NCBI GenBank assembly: GCA_963920525.1
Contig: OY986440.1
Span: forward strand, 20,732,187 to 20,796,186
From: Dichetophora obliterata
Lineage: Eukaryota > Arthropoda > Insecta > Diptera > Sciomyzidae
DNA length: 64,000 nt
Direction: 5' to 3'
Both the position numbers and the translations under genes were made by a program. A model generated the notes under the pieces. It did not search any database and was not told where the DNA came from. It saw only the letters and a program-made list of their open reading frames with translations. Shown in pieces: positions 1-10,054 of the stretch. How positions within the stretch are numbered: position 1 is the stretch's first letter; the number at the start of each line of letters is the position of its first letter.

Positions 1-261
1 TAAAATATACCTAATGCAATCAAGAGAGGAAGAAAACATCATGGATTGAATTTTTTTTCAAAAATTAAATTTTATTTATTAACTATAAAGTTTTCTTTGA
101 ATGTGCACCTCAGCTTTTAACACTTAGAACTGAACTTTCCAAATGAGAACATCGACAGAAAAACTTTACGTTTGCAACTGTAGAAATCAAATTCACCGTC
201 AGTGTTTTTTTCGTTTACATGATTTTAATTATAAGTTATTTAGAACAAAACTAAGTTTTGA

Positions 262-490
262 AGAAGGCAAGAACAAAAACAACAACAACTCTGTATAGAG
301 TCATCAATCACACAGCGGACTTTTTTTTAGTTTTTTTAGATTTTTTTAAAAAAAAAGTTTTTTAAGTAGTTTAACTTCCATATTCAGTAGTCTTGAGTGA
401 TTCAGCTGTGACCAACCCATTGTTTAAGTTTTATATGTTCGAATAAACTCGTCTGAATTATATGACGTTAAAGCAAAAGAATTTTTATTT
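262..490 (+). repeat. Dispersed repeat shared with 42030-42225
   Basis: This stretch reads CAACAACTCTGTATAGAGTC, then a TTGAGTGATTCAGCTG-like block, then GTTCGAATAAACTC and ATATGACGTTAAAGCA. The same blocks occur in the same order and orientation at 42030-42225. The second copy lies inside a terminal-inverted-repeat element that is inserted in satellite DNA, so the shared piece is probably part of one mobile family. No coding frame is visible. It was considered as an LTR because of the AATAAA, but no TG...CA ends or partner LTR were found. Confidence 0.5.
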
Positions 491-734
491 CTAGGTCAAG
501 CTTTTTCACTATTCTTTTTTGGAGTTCAACAAATTTGCTGAAATGTACCAATGCATTGTGCGAGTTTTTTTTTTGCTTCCGCTAGAAAGCTAAGGTGTTT
601 AAGCCCTTGAGACCAAGGGGTACTATAAGACCCCATGCGTTTTCTAGTTATCGTTGCTATAACTACAATTAAACCGGTAATTTTTACCTTGAATTTGGTT
701 TTAAAAGCTTTTTAGAATCTGGCAACACCGGCAG

Positions 735-775
735 GCCTATAGCTGATCAGCTGGAAGCCTATAGCTGATCAGCTA
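735..775. repeat. Duplicated palindrome AGCTGATCAGCT
   Basis: The block CCTATAGCTGATCAGCT occurs twice in tandem, separated by five bases. Its core AGCTGATCAGCT is a perfect 12-bp palindrome. It sits about 70 bp outside the left end of the Tc1 element. Function unknown. Confidence 0.6.
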
Positions 776-1019
776 TTATTATTTTTCTTGGAAAGTGTGT
801 TAATTACACTGCTCAAGTATTTTGCTAATTCCTCGATTAAATTACACAGTATTACAAAAGTTTACATACGGCTAACAAATTTCGGTTTTTTTGAAAACAG
901 TATGATGTTTTTAACTTTTTGCAGATTATTTGTAACTTAAATAAAAAATAAGTAATTTTACTAATGGTCCAGAATAATTTTGTTGTTTTTGTATGAAAAT
1001 AACAACATAAAACGTAAAA

Positions 1020-1043
1020 CGCGTAAATTTTCATATTTACATA
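1020..1043. repeat. Inner left IR/DR copy of the Tc1 element
   Basis: The block begins CGCGTAAATTTTCATA and matches, in reverse complement, the right inner repeat at 2262-2286 (GTATGTAATCTTATG...TTTGCG). It also resembles the outer end. In Tc1 elements of this layout the inner repeats are additional transposase-binding sites. This is read by eye and the boundaries are approximate. Confidence 0.6.
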
Positions 1044-1202
1044 AGTATACATACCCCCTTAAAAATTGATGTACCGTTATTAGTAAATTAGCTGTGCCAA
1101 TTTCATGCTGATCTGCTTCAACTCATTATCAGAGCTTTTAACTTCATAGAAAGATGTCATATTTGTGAAACAAAAATAATAAAGTCTCGATAGTGCAGTA
1201 AA

Positions 1203-2231
1203 ATGGGCAAGGGTAAAGAAATTCCTGAACCAATTCGAAAAACAGTCATTAAATTAAGGAATGACGGCAAATCTCTCAACGAAATTGGACAGATTTTAAA
1301 AAAGCCTACAGTCCAAACAATAATAAAAAATTTCAATAAAAGTGGAAATTATGAAAGTAGTGCACGTTCCGGCCGCGCTCGAGTTCTCGACGATCGAACA
1401 CAACGCACAGTTATTCGCCTTGTCAAAGAAAATCCCAAACAAAGTGCAGTCGAATTAAATCGAATATTGAGGACTAATCTGGGAGTAAATGTTTCCGACC
1501 AAACTGTTCGCAGAACCATCAAGAGGAATGGGTACAATAGCAGAGTTGCAAGAAAAAAACCATTCCTAAGAGCTGTGAACAGCCAAAAACGCTTGGAGTA
1601 TGCACAAAAGTACCACAACGTTCACATAAATGACCCTACTTTTTGGGAAAGAATAATATTCACCGATGAATGTAAGTTTATGGTTTTTGGAGGGAATGGT
1701 AAGGCTAAAGTTTGGCGAAAGCCGAATACGGAGTTATTACCCCAGAATGTTAACTCCACAGTGAAACATGGAGGCGGGTCAGTCATGGTCTGGGGATGTA
1801 TGGCCGCAAATGGTGTTGGAAAACTAAGATTCATCAATGGAATTGTGGATAAGACCATGTATGTTGACATTTTAAAGGACAGCTATCTTCCTAGTATTGA
1901 AATGTTGGATCTGGAAGGAAAATCTATTTTTCTGCAGGATAACGATCCGAAACATTCTTCGAAGATGGTGAAGGAATGGCTTTTCTATAATGTCAAACAC
2001 AAGCTGGAACATCCCCCACAATCTCCTGACCTAAATGTTATTGAGCATTTATGGGATATTTTAAAGCGAGGTCTGAAAAAACGGCATATAACATCAATTA
2101 CGTTTCTGAAGGAAGCGTTGAAGGACGAGTGGAGCAAAATTACACCTGAGACAACCAAAAAATTGACTTTTTCTAAGCCATCTCGATTATTAGCTGTAAT
2201 AAAAGCCAAAGGAGGGCATACAAGCTACTGA
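1203..2231 (+). CDS. Tc1-type DD34E transposase, intact
   Basis: The 342-residue protein would cut and join the element's ends in the nucleus. Residues 1-115 hold two helix-turn-helix segments separated by a GRPR-like basic motif (GRAR, 57-60), the usual paired DNA-binding domain of Tc1 transposases. The catalytic triad is D155 (FTDE), D246 (LQDND) and E281 (NVIEHLW). Exactly 34 residues lie between the second D and the E, which defines the DD34E Tc1 class. A glycine-rich GGGS box lies at 190-193. There is no stop or frameshift from ATG 1203 to TGA 2231 and the length is normal for the family, so the enzyme could be active. Confidence 0.93.
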   Translation: MGKGKEIPEPIRKTVIKLRNDGKSLNEIGQILKKPTVQTIIKNFNKSGNYESSARSGRARVLDDRTQRTVIRLVKENPKQSAVELNRILRTNLGVNVSDQTVRRTIKRNGYNSRVARKKPFLRAVNSQKRLEYAQKYHNVHINDPTFWERIIFTDECKFMVFGGNGKAKVWRKPNTELLPQNVNSTVKHGGGSVMVWGCMAANGVGKLRFINGIVDKTMYVDILKDSYLPSIEMLDLEGKSIFLQDNDPKHSSKMVKEWLFYNVKHKLEHPPQSPDLNVIEHLWDILKRGLKKRHITSITFLKEALKDEWSKITPETTKKLTFSKPSRLLAVIKAKGGHTSY

Positions 2232-2473
2232 TTAAAGTTTTTTTCACTACATTTAATCACCGTATGTAATCTTATGTAAATTTGCGTAAAACCAAAAAAT
2301 GAATTATTTTTTGTTATTTAGTATATATCCATGAAGAAATAATATTTTTAAGCTTATTTTTTTCAATAAAATGTGATACAAAATAATAAATATCATTGTA
2401 GCATTTTATATTAATATTTAGTTAAAAAAACTAAAATATATAGGGGGTATGTAAACTTCTGTAATACTGTGTA

Positions 2474-3369
2474 AATAAAATCGTACCAAACGTAAATGTA
2501 ATTTCTAAATTTAGATATGTTTTATTCAAAAACATGTTAAATTTAGCAAATATTTTCAGTTGTTTAAAATGGGGTCTTGCATGTAATATATGGGCGTTCA
2601 CAGAGGGGGCAGGGAGCGTTTTCCCCCCTAGGCTGTGAATTTTTTAATTATCTTCATATTAAATCAAAAACCTGAGCTACAGTTAAAAAATTTTACGGAA
2701 GAGTCAAAAAACTTTCTAAATTGTAATTGTTATTGTATGTTGCGCTCAAAATTAGGGATTTTAGAAATTTTTTACTAAAAACGTCGTATTTATTTGTAGG
2801 AGTGTACAATTTAGCAGGAACATGTATTTTGATAAAGTGCATCAATAATCAATCAAAAAGTCGACTTTGAATTTATGATAAATTACGGCTTTTTTGATTT
2901 TATATGATGATATTTTTAAATGTTAATACATTTTAAAGAGAACTCAAAATTACTTTTTTTAAAGTATATTTATAAATAAAGCTGAGCTATGCCATGCATG
3001 CATTTTTAACAGTAGGTTGTACCCGTCGCAGTGATAAGTTACGATACCATTTCATTTAGCCTTGTTTCACAGGCGTTTTTCAATACGTATTCTTACAATA
3101 AAAAAATTTTGTGTGTAAATATCACTAATAACTGCGTCCATTCTATGAATTTTATTCGTAGTTTTCATTAACGAATAGGATTCGTAGATTGAACGTAGCT
3201 TGGTACATATTACAAAAATTTTATTCGTATTCTTACAAAACAAGTGTATATTGTACGAATACATTTGTTACATTTACCAAAGCTGTAAAAGATTTCATCA
3301 ATTTGATTTTATCCACAAAAAAGTGAATCAGTATAACGAAATTTTTAGTTCACTTTCATTTTTTAAAAT
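2474..3369. other. No gene seen; AT-rich sequence
   Basis: Only short chance frames occur here. A G/C-rich patch near 2587-2632 (CAGAGGGGGCAGGGAGCG, then a run of C) looks like a transposon edge, but no partner was found. An ATGGGGTCT at 2568 is inverse to AGACCCCAT at 629, which may mean that the Tc1 element landed inside an older inverted-repeat element. Confidence 0.5.
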
Positions 3370-3754
3370 ATGATTATTCATTTCAACCATTCATTTTCGT
3401 TTTTCAGAGCAATGAATAATTTTTTTATTCACTTGAGTGATATTCACAAAGAATGCTATTCACAAAGTATTTCAGAATTTTTAATTATTCTTTCTTTATT
3501 CATTATTCATTTTTCATTCATTATTCATTTTTTATTCATTATTCATTTGTTATTCACTATTAATTTTTTATTCATTGTTCATTTTTCAATCCTAAGCCAT
3601 AAATAAAAAATGAATAAAGAATAGTAAATGAATAATGAATAAAAAAATTAATAATGAATAAAAAATGAATAATGAATAACAAAAGAATAATGAATAAAAA
3701 ATGAATGACGAATAAAAAATAAATAGTAAATAAAAAAGAATAATAATAAAAAAA
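3370..3754. repeat. Palindromic TTCATTAT / ATAATGAA microsatellite
   Basis: From about 3478 to 3597 the strand is rich in ATTCATT(T/A) units. From 3603 to about 3740 the reverse complement, AATGAATAA, is repeated. The switch point lies near 3597. The two arms could fold into a long AT hairpin. An open frame (3370-3606) in the first arm encodes only a repetitive Phe/Ile/His string and is not a gene. The array abuts the CTAG end of the DINE-like element that follows. Confidence 0.75.
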
Positions 3755-4772
3755 CTAGTAAGGAATTATCTTTGACTATGCCGAAGTTAAAATACCCCCA
3801 CGGACGACGATTTTTCCAAATTTTATACCTAAAGTTTATGTTAATTGTTAAAGGTTTTGTGCAAAATTTGAAGTCATAAGATTAATTTTTGTGGAATTGA
3901 AAGAGATTTTACGAAATTGGTAAAGTTTGTATGGGAGGTAGGCGTGGTTTTCATCCCATTTCTACAAATTTCATACTCAAAGTTTATAAGAAATATTAAA
4001 GACGCTGTGCAAAATTTGAAGTCATTCTAATCATTTTTGTGGATTTTAAAGAGATTTTTACAAATTTCATAAGCAAAGTTTATAATAAATATTAAAGTCG
4101 CTGTGCAAAATTTTAAGTCATTATATTAATTTGTGGCGACCGTAGCTTAGTGGGTAGAGTCCGTGGCCCCTAAGCTAAAGAACCGCGGTAGCCCGGGTTC
4201 AATTCCAGCTCAGGCAGAAAGTTTTTTCGATTGAACTAATTTTTCTGTTCGGTCGTCACCTCTCTGCAGACAATGGCAAATCTCAGACAGTAAAATTTGA
4301 CATGTAAAGCTTTTTGAGAACATAAGCCGTTCGGAGTCGGCATAAAACACGTAGGTTCAGTTCTCGATCATTTGTGATCAAACATTTAATAGCGCGCACA
4401 ACACAATTGATCAATAGAAGTTAGGTCAAAGTCCTTCCAAGGGCTGAAATGGCCAGTTTATTTTTTTTATATTAATTTTTGTGGATTTGAAAGAGATTTT
4501 ACCGTTTTGGTTAAGTCACTTTGTATGGGAGGTAGGCGTGGTTTTCATCCGATTTGGATCATTTTCCATTATTTAATAGACCTCCATTATTTAATAGAAA
4601 GGTTATATATTTAATTTCTTTACGATAGCTAAATCGACTCAGGAGGTGATGCTGATCAAGAATATATGTACTCTTCTATACCGGCCACACCTCCTTATCG
4701 GCGTTACAAACGGAGTGACAAAGTTAATATACCTTTATTACGTTTTTTAAACGTGGAGGTATAAACATTCTA
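3755..4772 (-). mobile_element. DINE/Helentron-like non-autonomous element, copy 1
   Basis: Read on the minus strand it begins in a block containing AACTTTGTCACTCCGTTTGT and GAGTCGATTTAGC. It continues through repeated units with CACGCCTACCTCCCATACAAA, and ends CTTCGGCATAGTC...CCTTACTAG. The same architecture is in copy 2 (10055-10658), where the hairpin before the CTAG end is perfect. The conserved core resembles the dipteran mini-me/DINE-1 group of Helentron-derived elements, a family assignment made from memory. It is split by a SINE at 4137-4466; the two parts rejoin across the SINE's target duplication. Confidence 0.7.
4137..4466 (+). mobile_element. tRNA-headed SINE (family A), full-length copy
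   Basis: The first 75 bp carry RNA polymerase III internal promoter boxes: an A box (TAGCTTAGTGGG) and a B box (GGTTCAATTCC). A unique body follows (GAACATAAGCCGTTCGGAGT) and a T-rich tail. It is flanked by a 16-18 bp target duplication, TTATATTAATTT(TT)GTGG, at 4121-4136 and 4467-4484, lying in the DINE-like element. It is not a working tRNA gene, because the acceptor stem does not pair. Other copies: 56821-57000 (+) and a split minus copy at 61310-62554. Confidence 0.82.
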
Positions 4773-5169
4773 TCTTAGCTGGGGTTCGAAAAAAGGTTTT
4801 TTAGCTTACGGGCCACTTACTCTTTCAGTAGACTACGGCCACCTTGCAATCATACATTTCCTTATATTCATTTGTTCAAAAAACCGGGTTGTAAATTTTT
4901 GTAACTCAACTAATACTAAATAGTCGGAAGCCATTAGTAAATACTACGAATGTAATGGAAGAAATTCCGAAGTTATTTGTACGAGAAATTGAGGAATGAT
5001 AAGGAATCGAAGACCTATCGAAACCCTATCAGTCGAAAATCATTCTACGGAGCAACAGATGGCAAGGCGCATTTAAGCCAATAACGCATATAAACTTGGA
5101 CGATAAGAAAATTTATGTTTTAAAGTAATTAAACACAAGAAGAAAACAAAGTCATTTCCTTTGTCCTGG
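4773..5169. other. No gene seen
   Basis: Spacer of mixed composition between two SINE-bearing regions. No open frame of note and no terminal repeats were recognised. Confidence 0.5.
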
Positions 5170-5529
5170 TCGGCCTTTGTAGTCCAGTGGAGAGTGCGCT
5201 AGACTATCAACTCAGAGGTCCCGGGTTCGAATCCAGGCTCGGGCATGGTTCTTTTCACTTTCTTTGTTCTTTCCTATACATAAGAATTATGGAAAACTTA
5301 AAATCCACAGCTAAATTGTTGAGAATGTGGAATAAAAAGGCAATAACAACTAAGGGTTAAAAGCAATTCAATTCAAATTGTCTTTCACGGTTGTTTCGCC
5401 TTATCAATAATTCACGTATGGTTCCAATCAATTCCTCTAAATAAATCTATCCCTTTCCTTTCAGGTCAAAGATCAAACCTTGTTTGTATAAGGCTCATGA
5501 TATGGTTCTTTGATCTTTAAAAAAAAAAT
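5170..5529 (+). mobile_element. tRNA-headed SINE (family B), full-length copy
   Basis: The head has an A-box-like TAGTCCAGTGGAGAG and a perfect B box (GGTTCGAATCC). A body follows with CTTTCACGGTTGTTTCGCC and CCCTTTCCTTTCAGGTCAAAG, then an A-rich tail after TTTGATCTT. Two other copies share the whole body in the opposite orientation: 36789-37050 (5'-truncated, in a LINE) and 61721-62108 (in a hAT MITE). The head does not fold with a paired acceptor stem, so this is a SINE and not a tRNA gene. No clear target duplication was found for this copy. Confidence 0.8.
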
Positions 5530-6749
5530 TTAGAAAACTAAATGCTTTCCCAAAAGTTGGCTAAAAAAATTCTTTTTCTGTCAGAAAGATGATCTACAGA
5601 TGATTTGGATAATTTTTTAATCTGTCGTAAACTTAATAAAATTTAAATTTTCTTTACCCCATTTCGCGGATTTTTTTAATATAAAGTGCCAAAAATGGTG
5701 ATTTTTTAAATTTTTGTATAGGGAACCCCCCAGGGGTTTCCAGGGGTGTGCCACTGGCATGGGTGGATCGGCCCTCCAAAGTTAGTGGTGGTCGGTCATA
5801 CATTTGGACTCGATTGGGGCACTCTAAATGGGTCAAAGAGGGATTTTTCGGAATTTGACCCTACGGGACAAAAGTCAAAAGTTGGGGCATTAGAATTCGA
5901 TTTAGAGGTATAGTTCCTCGGGCAAAGTTTCTTATTTTGATCCCTAGAATACGATTTTCACTGAGCGATGGGCGATTTTTTTGCCTCCCCACAAATCGAC
6001 CCAGCCTACTATACGTATATATTTATTTTCTAAATTTGAAATGAAATTGCATTGAACAAATACATTGCTTTTAATATTCAATTTCAATTTATTTGCAAAT
6101 AACGTTGGCATTTAAGACTTAAGTCTTTTACAATATATTTCATTTACAATAATATTTCATTTAAACTACGTCATACCCATCACAGGACTGCAGCTGAAAA
6201 AATTCGTAAAATTTTTACTTGAGACCGATGGAGTCAAATATGACCGCACTATATGACGGGCTGTAGCGAATTTTGAAACCTAATTTTTTTTTTTTTTTAA
6301 TTTGACCACGAATCCATAGTAAAATTTTCTATATCTCTAACGGTCTAGGCTTTGGTCTCAAGGGATTAATTGAAAACTTGCTATTGACACAACCAAATAT
6401 TCAATTATTCACGACCTTGGCCGAAATCGATCGATTTTGCATATTTTAGATTATTTTAATTAATTTAACATCAACCAATTTTTTTTTATTTTGGTCTGGC
6501 TCTACCAAAGAAAGTTAATTTTTAATAATTAATTGTGATCTATTGAATTTTGCATTGAAACAGATGCCGTATACTAAAGATGCATAGAACAAGTTGGGCA
6601 TCTCATACCTCACTTAGAAGTAACGAGGAAGTTTTTAAAATTTCAAAAAGTAGACTTTTAAAATTAGCATAAAAATTGAAACCGGCCAGATTGATTTCAT
6701 CGGCAGGCCTACTTTGTTTTTCATCCGGGAAGAATCAGTTTTCCATACA
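5530..6749. other. No gene seen; one GC-richer patch at 5700-6000
   Basis: The patch 5700-6000 (GGGAACCCCCCAGGGG onwards) has a different base composition from its surroundings and a minus-strand open frame of 60 codons, but no protein family is recognisable. It probably is a fragment of an unidentified repeat. The rest is AT-rich. Confidence 0.4.
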
Positions 6750-6765
6750 AACACACTCACGCGCG

Positions 6766-6801
<36 letters not shown>

Positions 6802-6802
6802 A
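6750..6802. repeat. (CA)n microsatellite
   Basis: A CA/CGCG-bearing run becomes a pure CA tract of about 17 units at 6769-6802. Confidence 0.95.
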
Positions 6803-6871
6803 CATGCACAATCAGCCAGGCCGCCGCTAACGTCATAAACTCGATAGCTAGCTGACTAACTGACTGGTAGG

Positions 6872-9017
6872 CAAGGTTGCCAGTATTGTGGGAAAAATCC
6901 CATTCGTGGTAGTTTTTAATTGGTCTTGGGAATTTTTTTTAATGGGAATTCCCATGGTATTTTTTAATTCAGCGTGGTATTTTTTAATTGGCGTGGGAAT
7001 TTAGCGTGGTATTTTTTAATTGCATGGGAATTTGGGATTTTTTTCTTAAAATTTTTTTTTCACTTTTATTAAGCAAACTCTTAATCATAGTATTCGTAAT
7101 CGACGTATATATACAGAAGAGTAAAGCTATAAGTTTACGCTGTACATTTCTTCGAACTTACTCTTAATATAAACGATTAAATTGCATATTTGTTTTAAGA
7201 ACAAGTTGACATTACAAAATTGCATAAAAACTAATAGCGCATTATTTTCTGAAAAAAATTCTGACCTTTTCTGAAAACTCTACATTTCTGCATTCAAGCG
7301 TTAAGATTACAAAAATGATTTTAAAATTTTAAAAAAAGTGAAATATATAAATACTACCAAAACAATAATAGACAATTGGGCAATTCACAGTTCATGCTAA
7401 TAACGGTTTAATGTGCTAATTCTGAGATGTGTTTTGCCTGTTATCTTTTTGTTTTTCATGTAAACACTAGTTATACCGGTGTGTTAAATTGCCACTTTTG
7501 TACATGCCATAAGGCATGCTTTTGCAGAGTGTTATTGTGTTATTTCGTGAACAGCTGTTTACCGTGTATCAAAAAAGAGTTGGCTTTAATATTAAATTGA
7601 ATTGTTTAGCTTTTAATAGAATCCCAAACATCTGAGCTGCATATTAAAGTTTCCAGCGCTGTTTTGAAAATACATATGAGTACTTTTCACTTAAGTTGTG
7701 CTCACAGTTGTCAAAATATAGTACATTAAAATATTAGTATATTTAAACATTACAATGAACAGTGAATTGCCCAAATATTTGCAAGTTTACTTATCGAATC
7801 CATCGGTCAGCAATTATCTTTTAAAATCAAAATTAAATCACAGTTGCCATTATACGCATTATATGCTCTGTTTACACTACGATTTTGTGTCGTAAGCTGC
7901 ACACGTCAGAAAATGAGCTTCTGTAAAAATATAGCCCTTACGCTATTAACATAACAAATACGGCGGTCATTGAATATCACTATTATATCTTTGGTTTTTA
8001 GCTGTAAATAGTTAGTGTAAAAATAGTGTTTAAAATGTGTTCGCACGTTTTCCATCCCTGATATATGCAAACACAAAAAACAAAACGAATGTTATTCTAA
8101 AAATTCTAAATGAATTAAAAATATTTATATCTGAAGTCACAAAGCACAAATATTTCTGAAAACTTTAAATTTATTTTATTTTGTTTATTTTTTATATCTG
8201 AAGTCACTTATGTATATTATTTTATATTAGAAATAAGGTAATATAAGTTAACTGTTTATCTCTTTACAAAGCACAAATATCTTTGCAAACTAATATTAAT
8301 TTTATTTTGTTTTATTTTTATTCTGAAGTCACTTTTATTATTTGATATTATAAATAAGTACCCAAATTTTTTAAAAATGATATTGTGTTAAAATGAATTG
8401 CTATCACCTTACCAACCACAAGAAATTTAAAAAAAAATATTTTTATTTTATTTCGTTTATTTTTTATTATTTTATTTTTATAAGCAAACTTTCGTTTTAG
8501 AAATTATTAAATGGAAACAAACAAATAAAATTCACGATCTCAAATAAAAGACTAAAACATGTAATATGTATTACAATTATCTTTATGTGAAACAATTTGT
8601 ATGTTATATATTTGTTATACAGTTTGTTAGTTTTGAAACAACGACAATAAATGCAAAATTGTTAACTATGGACATGTTTATTTATTTCTGCTTATTTAAA
8701 TTCAAAAATTTCTGATATTTCTAAATTTTTCAAAATTTCTTATATTCGTGGGATTTTTCGTGGTATTTTTTAATTCGTATGGGACTTTTTGTGGGATTTT
8801 TAAATCCATATGGGATTTTTGGTGGTATTTTTAAAACGCGTGGTATTTTTGTGGTAATTTTTAATGATCGTGGGATTTTTTTTGGTATTTTTTAATTGCT
8901 GTGGGAATTTTTTTTGTTTACCTTTACCATGGGAATTTTGGTGGTATTTAATTTATGTTACTTTGGGAAAAAGGTATTTTCCGTGGGAATAGTTACGAAT
9001 TTTGGCTGGCAACCTTG
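6872..9017. mobile_element. Non-autonomous hAT element, 2.1 kb
   Basis: The left end starts CAAGGTTGCCAG and the right end closes CTGGCAACCTTG, a 12-bp perfect inverted repeat. The flanks are CTGGTAGG (6864-6871) and CTGGCAGG (9018-9025), an 8-bp target duplication with one change, as expected for hAT. No transposase frame is present inside. Both subterminal regions (6893-7040 and 8749-8990) are packed with copies of TGGTATTTTTTAATT and GTGGGAATTT, and these run in the same direction at both ends. Confidence 0.85.
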
Positions 9018-9025
9018 CTGGCAGG

Positions 9026-9530
9026 CCAGTAGATACAGAGTTGCCAGATTTGTATGCGTTTAAATCAGTACACACAAAAACGATGTACATATTTATTTAT
9101 TTGAAACCTTTAGATGTTATTCTGATTATTATTTTTTGAAATTTAACATAAATGTATTTGCTTTAATTAATCTTAATATGTAGCAGGGAGGGGAATAACC
9201 GGATCTTCTGTCGGTTTTCTGATCTATTGAATGAAAAACTGCTGCTCTGATTCAAAATTTTGCATCCTCAAATGTTCTGAGCTTCACATAAGTTTCAATT
9301 GTATTTCATAGCAATTGCGAATTAATTTTTAAAAGAACTCGTAGTATCTATCGCATACAAACCAATAACGCCATGACACTTTTGGCACCAAAAACACTCA
9401 GTCAAGCTCTTTAAAATTTTGTGGGTGAAAGAATTGCGAGACTATTGTTATTTTAAAAAAAAATAATTTAGTATGACTTGAGTCTTATTGCAATAAACAG
9501 TTCGAATTCATATTAATTAATTTTTTTTAG
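9026..9530. other. No gene seen; possible hAT terminus at 9038
   Basis: CAGAGTTGCCAGA at 9038 resembles a hAT left end. A near-inverse, TCTGGCAACTCTA, lies at about 11560-11573. The target duplication does not match convincingly, so the 2.5-kb element between them is only a possibility. Confidence 0.3.
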
Positions 9531-9593
9531 GCTTGCAAAGTAAACATGAGCGCAAAAAAGCGAAAAGTTGACTTAAGAATTGTTTTACAAAAC
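9531..9593 (+). pseudogene. Exon-like segment encoding a KKRKV nuclear signal
   Basis: A T-rich tract ending TTTTTTTTAG is followed by 15 bases and an ATG at 9546. Sixteen codons then read MSAKKRKVDLRIVLQN up to a strong donor, GTAAGTT, at 9594. KKRKV is a classic nuclear-localisation pattern. Its position inside the possible hAT terminus pair (9038/11573) suggests the first exon of a degraded transposase or other DNA-binding protein. No second exon was found, so it may equally be chance. Confidence 0.3.
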
Positions 9594-10054
9594 GTAAGTT
9601 AATTATGTGATAAGAAAATATGATATGAGTTTAATCTTTAAGAATCGATTGCATAGTCTGTAAAGCGTAAACTATGAAAACATAAAATGCAAGTTGCAAA
9701 TTGTAAAACGTTTGTTTTACAATTGTATTTTATTATATTGTTTAACAATTGTAAAATTGTAAAGAATTGTTTGAGCGTTTTTTAACGCGTTTATGTTGCA
9801 AGAGCTTCAATAAACTCCACGTTGCTCCTGTACTCTTCTTTTTTTGTGTGCTCCTACGTGTTAAATGATATTTTTTTGTTGCACAAAATATAACATAAAA
9901 TGATATAAAAAAATAATATAAGCCATCATTAATTTTTCATAATATTAATGTACTGAAAATTCCCTATTTCTCTCTCTGATATGTAGTATGAATATTTTAA
10001 TATAATTTTAATTTGAATGCCTATTCAATGTCGTCTTTCAGAATACAAGTGATT
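9594..10054. other. No gene seen
   Basis: AT-rich sequence with repeated TTGTAAA blocks near 9700-9770. Nothing recognisable. Confidence 0.5.

Larger units (their letters stand above)
845..2471 (+). mobile_element. Tc1-family DNA transposon, apparently complete
   Basis: The element starts CACAGTATTACAAAAG and ends with the near-perfect inverse (CTTCTGTAATACTGTG). It is bounded by a TA duplication at 843-844 and 2472-2473, the target expected for Tc1/mariner insertion. A second, internal repeat of each terminus is visible (about 1020-1043 and 2262-2286), so the ends have the IR/DR arrangement of two transposase-binding sites per end. Total length is 1,627 bp with one uninterrupted transposase frame. 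Terminal repeats only slightly diverged from each other suggest a fairly recent copy. Confidence 0.93.

Noticed and set aside
262..490. LTR of a BEL/Pao retrotransposon
   Set aside because: AATAAA is present but no TG...CA ends, no partner LTR and no primer-binding site. The second copy is inside a terminal-inverted-repeat element.
4137..4215. tRNA gene
   Set aside because: A and B boxes are present but the acceptor arms do not pair, and a SINE body with target duplications follows.
5170..5250. tRNA gene with perfect B box
   Set aside because: No paired acceptor stem. The same head recurs on SINE-B copies elsewhere.
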